Shown here piece by piece: positions 57,326 to 64,000 of a stretch of 64,000 nucleotides of DNA. A program made the translations under genes and the position numbers. Source of the DNA: a bacterium (GTDB lineage: Bacteria; BMS3Abin14); contig JARGFZ010000001.1 in assembly GCA_029210965.1 (NCBI GenBank), positions 234,449-298,448 on the forward strand. Direction: 5' to 3'. The notes under the pieces were generated by a model. It searched no databases. It was not told the origin of the DNA and saw only the letters and a list, made by a program, of their open reading frames with translations. How positions within the stretch are numbered: position 1 is the stretch's first letter; every line of letters begins with the position of its first letter.

Positions 57326-59032
57326 TCAGGAACGGGCATCGATCATTTCCTTAACAATATCGGCCACTTTTTCAATCGGAACTTTCCGTTCCTCGCCCGT
57401 CGCCCGTTCCTTCAATTCTGCCACGCCTTCCTTGACGCCGCGGCCTCCCACGGTCACCCGGAGAGGTAGGCCGAGCAGGTCGGCATCGTTGAACTTGACT
57501 CCCGGCCGTTCCTCACGTTCATCGAACAGGACCTCTACACCCATCTGGATCAGATCGTCGTAGATCTTTTCGGCCACTGCGTGGACCTCCTCCTTGCCGG
57601 GATCCAGTGATAGAAGAGCAACCGTAAAAGGAGCAATGGGCACGGGCCATATGATCCCCTTGTCGTCGTGGTTCTGCTCGATGGCAGCAGCAGCCGTCCG
57701 CCCCACGCCGATGCCGTAGCAGCCCATTTCGATGACCTGCTCCGCTCCACTCTCGTCCAGATAGTGAGCTTTCATGGCCTCGCTGTATTTGGTGCCCAGA
57801 TAGAAAATATGACCCACCTCAATACCGCGTAAAAAGGTGAGAGAACCGCCGCAGCGAGGGCACGGGTCTCCCTGCACAGCCTCACGCAGATCATCGAAAG
57901 CCTTGACGGTAAAGTCTGACAGGTCCACACCTTTCATATGTACATCCGCAGCGTTGCCGCCGGTGACAAAGCCGGACATATGGGAGACAGCGTTGTCTGC
58001 GTAAAGGGGGATGTTCAGTTCCAGAGGCCCGGCAAACCCTACGGGGGCTCCGGTCACCTTTTGAACAAGCTCAGGTTCGGCCAATTCCAGGGTCTCGTCG
58101 TCCACAAGGCGGCGAACCTTGACAGGATTAACCTCATGGTCCCCCCTGACCAGGACTCCTACCGCACCATTGTCCCCACTCATGATTATCGTTTTGACCA
58201 GGTTAATTGGTGAAATACCGAGAAAATCCGTGACCTCCTGGACCGTCTTTTGTCCGGGAGTATCAACCTTCTCCGGAACCTGGCCGCTGTCAGCAAAGTT
58301 CCCTGATACCTCCCCTTTGACTTGGGCCATCTCCAGGTTGGCCGCATAATCACACCCATCGCAGCTGACCACACTGTCCTCACCCGTTTCGGCCAGCACC
58401 ATGAACTCCTGGGAGAGGCTGCCCCCGATCTTGCCCGAATCAGCCTCCACCGCCCGGAAGTTCAAACCGCACCTTTTGAAAATAGCGGTGTAGGCCTCCC
58501 GCATGACCCGGTAACTCTCTTCAGCTCCGGTCCTGTCACGGTCAAAGGAGTAGGCGTCCTTCATGGAGAATTCACGCCCCCGCATGAGACCGAAACGGGG
58601 CCGCACTTCATCCCTGAACTTGGTCTGGATCTGGTAAAGGTTCTGGGGGAGCTGCCTGTAGGAACGGATGTCTCTGCGCACCAGATCAGTGAAAATTTCC
58701 TCGTGTGTTGGACCGTAGCAGAATTCTCTCCCGTGGCGGTCACGGATCCGCAGCAGCTCCTTGCCGTAAAAGTCCCAGCGCCCCGTCTCCTGCCAGAGCT
58801 CGGCAGGAAGGATGCTGGGCATGAACAGTTCGTGGGCTCCGGCCCTGTTCATCTCCTCCCTGATGATATTTTCCACCTTGCGGATCACCCGCAGGCCCAT
58901 GGGGAGGATGTCATATATCCCGGCAGCTATGCGCCGGACCATGCCCGCCCTGAGCATCAGTTGGTGGCTGGTAACCTCTGCGTCGGCGGGAACTTCGCGT
59001 AATGTTGGTAGGAAATATCGGGAATAGCGCAT
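57326..59032 (-). CDS. proS: Prolyl-tRNA synthetase
   Basis: A 568-residue class II aminoacyl-tRNA synthetase. Motif 1 lies near GMVRRIAAGIYDILPMGLRVIRKVENIIREEM, motif 2 in YQIQTKFRDEVRPRFGLMRGREFSMKDAYSF and motif 3 in MGCYGIGVGRTAAAAIEQNHDD. The region about 225-405 (VTDFLGISPINLVKTIIM ... LVRGDHEVNPVKVRRLVDDE) is the bacterial insertion domain that removes misacylated alanine. ATG at 59032. It lies upstream of rimP and is probably its own unit. Confidence 0.97.
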   Translation of the reverse strand: MRYSRYFLPTLREVPADAEVTSHQLMLRAGMVRRIAAGIYDILPMGLRVIRKVENIIREEMNRAGAHELFMPSILPAELWQETGRWDFYGKELLRIRDRHGREFCYGPTHEEIFTDLVRRDIRSYRQLPQNLYQIQTKFRDEVRPRFGLMRGREFSMKDAYSFDRDRTGAEESYRVMREAYTAIFKRCGLNFRAVEADSGKIGGSLSQEFMVLAETGEDSVVSCDGCDYAANLEMAQVKGEVSGNFADSGQVPEKVDTPGQKTVQEVTDFLGISPINLVKTIIMSGDNGAVGVLVRGDHEVNPVKVRRLVDDETLELAEPELVQKVTGAPVGFAGPLELNIPLYADNAVSHMSGFVTGGNAADVHMKGVDLSDFTVKAFDDLREAVQGDPCPRCGGSLTFLRGIEVGHIFYLGTKYSEAMKAHYLDESGAEQVIEMGCYGIGVGRTAAAAIEQNHDDKGIIWPVPIAPFTVALLSLDPGKEEVHAVAEKIYDDLIQMGVEVLFDEREERPGVKFNDADLLGLPLRVTVGGRGVKEGVAELKERATGEERKVPIEKVADIVKEMIDARS

Positions 59033-59464
59033 TTAAACTCCTGGTAATGGTTTATGCGGCGCACGATAATCCCGCCGCAGGCGGGATCGGCAATCCTCGA
59101 TCACGCCAGCGACGTGACGGCCTTGCATCTTAACCATTCTCCTGCCCCTTGAAAAGAATGTGTGTGTACTTGACCTTGGTTTTTATCCGGGTACTGGGTA
59201 CTGGTTGGTAAGAATACAGAATTCATACGCCTTGGGCAAGGAGAGAGCCGTAACGAAGTATCGAAGTAACGCGGTGTCGAGGTGTTTAGAGCGGAACGCA
59301 GTACGCAGAATAGACCGCATGTCATTGCGAGGCCGATGAACGAGCCGAAGCAATCCCGGTTCCTATACAGGCGATGCTGCTTCACCACCCGTTCGTCACT
59401 CACCGTAGGAATGTGACTCACTGGAGCCACGGAGGTCACGGAGAAAAACTGAAACCTGGTCACA
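59033..59464. other. 432-bp gap of repeat phrases
   Basis: It contains CCCGCCGCAGGCGGG at 59071 (short hairpin), GTCATTGCGAGGCCGATGAA at 59324 (a phrase common in intergenic DNA of related genomes, from memory), GAACGCAGTACGCAG at 59294 and GCCACGGAGGTCACGGAG at 59425. No gene recognised. Confidence 0.5.
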
Positions 59465-59677
59465 TCAGGACTCTCCCACCGTGAAATGTTTTTTGTATGG
59501 CTCCAATTGGTCATCGCCAAGGCCGAAGCGGGTGTTCAGAAAAATCTTATTGTTCTCATCAGCCTTATAAAGGTCCTGGATCAACCCCAACAGGCCGGCC
59601 CGATCAAGCCCGGCCAGGCATTTTTTGAGGTCAGTCCATGTCGGTTTGGTTTTTGGTTTTTCAGGTACCAGTTTCAT
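59465..59677 (-). pseudogene. Truncated small conserved protein
   Basis: The 70 residues PTWTDLKKCLAGLDRAGLLGLIQDLYKADENNKIFLNTRFGLGDDQLEPYKKHF match the N-terminal half of a conserved bacterial protein of about 100-120 residues that I know only as uncharacterised. Here the frame ends right after it with TVGES, and the DNA beyond is an intergenic repeat phrase (GCCACGGAGGTCACGGAG). The C-terminal half appears to have been replaced by repeat DNA. It may be non-functional. Confidence 0.55.
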
Positions 59678-59795
59678 GAGGTTCAGGTCACCATCTTTCC
59701 TGGAGTTATGGTGCCGTAAAATATTACCATTTCCGACTGAATGACATGCTTATGCTAAAATTCATACTCCGGCACTCAGTTCCCGCCTTCTCATA

Positions 59796-61337
59796 CTATT
59801 CCTCCTGGGTCCGGCGATAGATCTCCTCGATCTGTGCCGCCTCTTCATCGGTTAGCGCCACGAACTCCTTCTCCCGGGCCTGCCCCGACAGCTTTCCGTC
59901 ATTCTGCCTGATAAAGCGGAAAAGGAGATCGACAGTGCCCCCCGGCATATCGATCATCTCCTCGACGCGTTTTCTGAACAGGTCATAACGGCGCAGGAAA
60001 CCCGTTTCATTCGGGAGATCGACTTCGATGGTCCGCGCAACGCAGGAGAACAGGAATTCAGCATGGGCCGTCGCGTCGAAATAGCGGTAGAAGTCGGCCG
60101 TTTCATTCAAAACCTCAATATTGTTTTCAGGCGTGGCCCTCCACTGGATCAGCGGAACCAGGCGCGCCGAATAGCTTTCCAGAACCTGGCGGTACTCATC
60201 GACCCGTTCCAGGATGGCCGCCGAGACGGGAAACACAACACCTGGGGGGTTGAAACCGCGCTGAGCGAGAATGTGATGGATCAGATAGCGGTGTATTCGT
60301 CCGTTCCCATCCACAAAGGGGTGAATATAAACGAAGCCAAAGGCCAGCACAGCCGCGGCGAGCACCGGATCGAGTTCGCGCGCCGCCCCCCTGTCAAAGT
60401 CGATCAGCCCTTCGATGAGACCGGGCAGGTCCCTGGGGCTGGCGCTGATATGGACGGGAAGTGGTGCGCGTGTTTCCCTGTCATGTTCACCGACAAAACC
60501 CCCATCGGCCCGCCAGCCGATCCTGACGAAACGCCCATCGCCGATGACGATGCCCTGCAGGCGCAGGAATTCGTCTTCATCGAGGGGCTGCGTCCCCGCC
60601 TGGCCGATAACCCGGCCCCAGCGATGGATGCGGCTCTGGGGCGCGCGTTCGCCCTCTATGGCATAACTCGACCTGGAATCCTTGATCAGCAGGAAAGCGG
60701 CGGCGCGGGCAACCAGGTCTTTCGGCACATCCGCGACCACCCGGCGCGCGCGCTCAGTGAGGTTCATCCCCACAAAGTCGTCCAGTGATCTTGTGCGCTC
60801 GATCATCGGGCAGAATGCAGGCGTACCCGGCAGATTATTTTTTACGCGGTGACGCGACGAGGTCTCACCCGTGACAGCCCATTGCTTTTCCGGGTCAACA
60901 ACCAGGGCGTAGGTTCCTTTTCGGGCATCGGGAAGGTCGAGACGCGCACCGGTCAGCCACTCATACAGGAACCAGATGCGCCGGGAATAACCGCCGGTGG
61001 GCCTGGCCCGCACAAGGGTTTCGACGGCCCGTTCCCCGACGGCTCCAAAAACCCGTTTAAGGACCGCCAGATCCAGACCCTCATATTTGAGGGCGAAGGT
61101 CAGGTGCCCATCGAGGGTCGGTTCGGGACGGTACCTCGGAGTGAAGATTCGCCAGCCGTTCTCTTCATAAATTTTGTGTCGCGCGCCTATGGCGCACAGA
61201 CGTCGAGGCAGCGGTACCACAAGCCCACAGCTGTCTATAAGGGCCGCATAGCCGACCGGCTCGGCACGTTCAGGGAGCCGCCGATCGTGAAAAACGGTTA
61301 CGGGCTTTGAAATAATGTTCTTGGTGTCACTCATCAT
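59796..61337 (-). CDS. Fic-domain protein (probable AMP/NMP transferase or related)
   Basis: A 513-residue protein. The Fic motif HPFVDGNGRIHR is complete (catalytic His about 346, Gly-Asn-Gly-Arg for phosphate binding). Upstream lies SSYAIEGE, which fits the (S/T)xxxE(G/N) inhibitory motif that blocks the ATP site in cis. The N-terminal 200 residues and the C-terminal winged-helix-like end are typical of the large stand-alone Fic family of bacteria. It should transfer a nucleotide monophosphate to a hydroxyl of a target protein, or reverse this. ATG at 61337 or 61334; no ribosome site is clear. TTCATGAA occurs twice just upstream (about 61335 and 61353). Confidence 0.9.
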   Translation of the reverse strand: MMSDTKNIISKPVTVFHDRRLPERAEPVGYAALIDSCGLVVPLPRRLCAIGARHKIYEENGWRIFTPRYRPEPTLDGHLTFALKYEGLDLAVLKRVFGAVGERAVETLVRARPTGGYSRRIWFLYEWLTGARLDLPDARKGTYALVVDPEKQWAVTGETSSRHRVKNNLPGTPAFCPMIERTRSLDDFVGMNLTERARRVVADVPKDLVARAAAFLLIKDSRSSYAIEGERAPQSRIHRWGRVIGQAGTQPLDEDEFLRLQGIVIGDGRFVRIGWRADGGFVGEHDRETRAPLPVHISASPRDLPGLIEGLIDFDRGAARELDPVLAAAVLAFGFVYIHPFVDGNGRIHRYLIHHILAQRGFNPPGVVFPVSAAILERVDEYRQVLESYSARLVPLIQWRATPENNIEVLNETADFYRYFDATAHAEFLFSCVARTIEVDLPNETGFLRRYDLFRKRVEEMIDMPGGTVDLLFRFIRQNDGKLSGQAREKEFVALTDEEAAQIEEIYRRTQEE

Positions 61338-61402
61338 GAAAAATGATTCTAATTCATGAAAAACAATTACCCAATACAATTTTAATGAATTTTAGTAACT
61401 AA

Positions 61403-61506
61403 ACACGGAATCGCATGAGGTGATCAACAGCGATTCCGTGTCTTCAATGGGGCCGGGGCATCTCTGCCCCGGAAACACAAAATTCACGGACGATGGAATT
61501 TTGTGT
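61403..61506. repeat. Three successive perfect hairpins
   Basis: ACACGGAATCGC (61403) pairs with GCGATTCCGTGT (61430); CCGGGGCA (61453) with TGCCCCGG (61465); ACACAAAATTC (61475) with GAATTTTGTGT (61496). The gaps between hairpins are about 11 and 2 bp. The layout recalls the first three hairpins of the intergenic element family but the sequences differ. Confidence 0.65.
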
Positions 61507-61651
61507 CTGGAACAAGAGCCGCGATCCATGAAGTGGTCCCGTCTTGCCGGTGGACTCTGGAACCACGGACTTCCAGGGTAACACAGGGTTAACGCGGGGT
61601 GGGTGGGGGTAAGGAGAAAGGGGGAAAGGACAGGCCCGAACAACCCCGTTC

Positions 61652-61762
61652 CGTCATTCCGGAAATCACGCCTTCGCGTGATTATCCGGAATCCAGGATC
61701 GTAAGATTTTTCAGGACCGTCATTCCGGAAAGCGACGCCAGGGCGCGGTTATCCGGAATCCG
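61652..61762. repeat. Two tandem REP-like inverted repeats
   Basis: GTCATTCCGGAAATCACG...CGTGATTATCCGGAATCC, then GTCATTCCGGAAAGCG...CGCGGTTATCCGGAATCC. Arms match, tips differ. This kind of phrase is widespread in intergenic DNA. Confidence 0.6.
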
Positions 61763-61977
61763 GGGGTTGCCTGCCCCGAGCCCGTCGAGGGGTCATCGCG
61801 AGCTGATACCCGGGCGACTTGTCCGTCGTAGCTCGAAGAGCGAAGTCGGAAGCGATCTCGGTCAAAGCTTTAACGCGGAGGGCCGCCCTTCGACGCACTT
61901 ACGTTTGCTCCCCTCGACAGGCTCGGGACAGGCAGGGCAGACGGGAACGCCGCCTCCCAGGCGTTGTCGCAGGGGGC

Positions 61978-62005
61978 CGCGGTCAAACCCTGACGTGGGG
62001 AAGAC
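61978..62005. CRISPR. Degenerate terminal CRISPR repeat
   Basis: Its last 12 bases CGTGGGGAAGAC match the array repeat exactly; the first 16 are largely changed. It is followed by a 33-bp spacer (62006-62038) and then the first perfect repeat, so it keeps the 61-bp period. A decayed repeat is typical of the leader-distal end. Confidence 0.75.
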
Positions 62006-62038
62006 CGCCCGTCATCGCCGAGAACGCCACCGCCCACG

Positions 62039-64000
62039 GAAACACCCCCACGGGCGTGGGGAAGACGGACGACCTTCCCGGTTTTCCCGCCAGCAATAGG
62101 AAACACCCCCACGGGCGTGGGGAAGACAAAAAACGAAAGGGGTATATATAGATTGTCGGAGAAACACCCCCACGGGCGTGGGGAAGACCTCATCTCAATC
62201 ACTGCGTGCATGGATTCCCGAGAAACACCCCCACGGGCGTGGGGAAGACCTTAGAACGAGCCTAGGGAAGCGGGAAGGGTAAGAAACACCCCCACGGGCG
62301 TGGGGAAGACGACCATTCCGGAGCTATTATAACCAGTGGTGAAGAAACACCCCCACGGGCGTGGGGAAGACCGACTGGGCCGGGAGCGGGTCCGATGCGT
62401 CAGGGAAACACCCCCACGGGCGTGGGGAAGACACCAGCCAGATCAGAAAAGTTGCCGCCAAACAGGAAACACCCCCACGGGCGTGGGGAAGACATTGGTC
62501 CCCACTTCCCCGATGATAGTTTTTCGGAAACACCCCCACGGGCGTGGGGAAGACGGTCGGGCCGTGGTTAAAGTTCTTGACGGGGAAGAAACACCCCCAC
62601 GGGCGTGGGGAAGACAACCAGATGGAGAAAACCGAGGTAGGCGATACAGAAACACCCCCACGGGCGTGGGGAAGACCGTAGCAAAGCAAATCTGACCACG
62701 GAAAAAATGGAAACACCCCCACGGGCGTGGGGAAGACTGTGCACCGAAACTGATAACGGTAGTGGCGTTAGAAACACCCCCACGGGCGTGGGGAAGACAA
62801 ATTCTCGTTTTCCAACAACAAATATGCGATGGAAACACCCCCACGGGCGTGGGGAAGACCCCGTCGATGGCCGATACTGTTGTGATACCTCGGAAACACC
62901 CCCACGGGCGTGGGGAAGACAATATTCTCCTTACATCGGATGACGTCGTCTCGGAAACACCCCCACGGGCGTGGGGAAGACGTGCAGTTTGATCGCTACA
63001 AGTGCTTTTTTTAGGAAACACCCCCACGGGCGTGGGGAAGACTTGCTCATTACCTACGGGCACCAGGTTAAACGGGAAACACCCCCACGGGCGTGGGGAA
63101 GACTTGCCGCCACACCTGTACAGGGAGCAGAAAACAGAAACACCCCCACGGGCGTGGGGAAGACTGTCGATGCCGGTACAACTATCAAGGACAAACGGAA
63201 ACACCCCCACGGGCGTGGGGAAGACCTTTCGGCCGCCGTGGCCTACAGAATCGATCAGGAAACACCCCCACGGGCGTGGGGAAGACTTATCGGGTTTTAC
63301 GGTTGGTGCGGCTGGGTAAGAAACACCCCCACGGGCGTGGGGAAGACCCGCTTCCCCTCTCTTAAAGGAAGCTGATATGAGAAACACCCCCACGGGCGTG
63401 GGGAAGACTTATCGAGGATGTTAAACAAGTTGTTGAAAAAAGAAACACCCCCACGGGCGTGGGGAAGACTTCGGGTTTTCTTGAGAAGCGGAGAGTCCTC
63501 CGGAAACACCCCCACGGGCGTGGGGAAGACTTTCTAATTTCTAGGAAGTACTTCACGGTCTTAGAAACACCCCCACGGGCGTGGGGAAGACTCCCCGTCT
63601 CTGTACCTATAGATCATCATGGCGGAAACACCCCCACGGGCGTGGGGAAGACTGTGGTGCCGACAACAAAATCTTTCTCACGGTAGAAACACCCCCACGG
63701 GCGTGGGGAAGACTACCCAATGCAGGCATCCTCGCATCGGCTGATGGAAACACCCCCACGGGCGTGGGGAAGACTGTTTTCGACCGAGGTAACCCGTAAC
63801 TCCACGGGAAACACCCCCACGGGCGTGGGGAAGACAAAAAGCGAAAAGGTTATATATAGTAGGTCGGAGAAACACCCCCACGGGCGTGGGGAAGACCCCG
63901 TAATTCTACGGTCGGGGAAGCCTTCCGGGGAAACACCCCCACGGGCGTGGGGAAGACTTTTTCACTTCGGCGAAGTACCGCCCGGTCTTAGAAACACCCC
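62039..64000 (-). CRISPR. Type I-E-like CRISPR array, 32 identical 28-bp repeats plus a partial one, continuing past the right edge
   Basis: The repeat starts GAAACACC (plus strand), contains the inverted repeat CCCCACGGGCGTGGGG and ends AAGAC. Repeats start at 62039, 62100, 62161 and every 61 bp to 63991, where the window cuts the 33rd. All spacers are 33 bp. I find no base change among the 32 complete repeats. Read on the minus strand the repeat begins GTCTTCCCCACG and ends GGGTGTTTC, as in type I-E repeats (compare GTGTTCCCC...GGGGAT of Enterobacteria and Geobacter). The decayed repeat at 61978 marks the old end, so leader and cas genes should lie right of 64000, and crRNAs are made from the minus strand. 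The type is inferred from the repeat, as no cas gene is in the window. Confidence 0.95.

Larger units (their letters stand above)
61338..61977. other. 640-bp gap between fic and the CRISPR array
   Basis: It holds three successive hairpins (61403-61506), two tandem copies of an inverted-repeat phrase (61652-61762) and CCTCGACAGGCTCGGGACAG at 61911. I see no cas gene and no convincing reading frame. Confidence 0.55.

Noticed and set aside
61338..61977. Possible cas genes or leader on the left side of the array
   Set aside because: No Cas-like frame or A+T-rich leader is seen; the decayed repeat shows that this is the leader-distal end.
61870..63881. Many open frames across the CRISPR region with SSPRPWGCF/TPTGVGKT-type repeats
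   Set aside because: They are translations of the 28-bp repeat in all frames; the 61-bp period without stops makes them look like repeat proteins.

Overview
The window reads as a chromosome segment of a free-living Gram-negative bacterium, most likely of the Desulfobacterota (Deltaproteobacteria in older usage) or a nearby lineage. Evidence for this is a full tolQRAB-pal set, TAXI-type TRAP transport, a HAO-like octaheme cytochrome, the block rimP-nusA-ylxR/L7Ae-infB-DUF503-rbfA-truB-rpsO-pnp-M16 peptidase-dut, a GlnS, and many repeat-derived intergenic tracts. The placement is inferred from gene content and cannot be proven from the sequence alone.

Layout, left to right. 1-10.2 kb (minus): 5' end of glnS, a frameshifted small zinc-ribbon gene, then a possible beta-amino-acid/osmolyte module: M20 peptidase, a glutamate-2,3-aminomutase-like radical SAM enzyme, an ATP-grasp ligase, a universal stress protein, a fused TRAP permease, a TAXI binding protein and an RpiR-type regulator. 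10.3-15 kb (minus): tolQ-tolR-tolA-tolB-pal plus a coiled-coil lipoprotein, closed by a clear terminator. 15-20.7 kb (minus): cyclase-family hydrolase and a protein-quality set (DegP/HtrA, HtpX, a MerR/CbpM-like protein, DnaJ, Hsp20). 21-24.3 kb (plus): a Cys-rich secreted protein, DUF2318 protein, FtsX-type permease and LolD-like ATPase, resembling the ABC half of the FTR1/P19 iron-uptake locus, then tRNA-Gln and tRNA-Glu. 24.5-26.9 kb: hipBA with two matching operators, a 107-bp inverted-repeat element and a decayed group II intron. 27-29.5 kb (plus): DEAD-box helicase and a lipoprotein. 29.6-37.3 kb (minus): HAO-like octaheme cytochrome c, GAF plus degenerate GGDEF protein, a duplicated pair of secreted carboxypeptidase-regulatory-like proteins and several unrecognised membrane proteins. 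37.3-44.3 kb (minus): purF, purQ, purL (with two fused PurS-like domains) and purB. 44.8-59 kb (minus): MBL hydrolase, dut, M16 peptidase, pnp, rpsO, truB, rbfA, DUF503, infB, ylxR-L7Ae fusion, nusA, rimP, proS. 59.5-61.3 kb: a truncated gene and a Fic protein. 62-64 kb: a type I-E-like CRISPR array of 32 identical repeats plus a partial one, running off the right edge. No cas gene is visible.

The most notable unexplained structure is a family of about 150-bp intergenic elements (three full copies, one longer variant, one fragment). Each consists of consecutive hairpins whose stems change in compensatory fashion between copies. The ends carry a 12-bp inverted repeat, and three copies are bracketed by 8-13 bp direct repeats. 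A second layer is a set of short tandem tracts with a 7-nt period that sit at gene ends. A third is in the CRISPR array: the first crRNA-strand base of every one of 33 spacers is a pyrimidine, and three spacer pairs are diverged or overlapping versions of each other, one of them differing only at synonymous codon positions.
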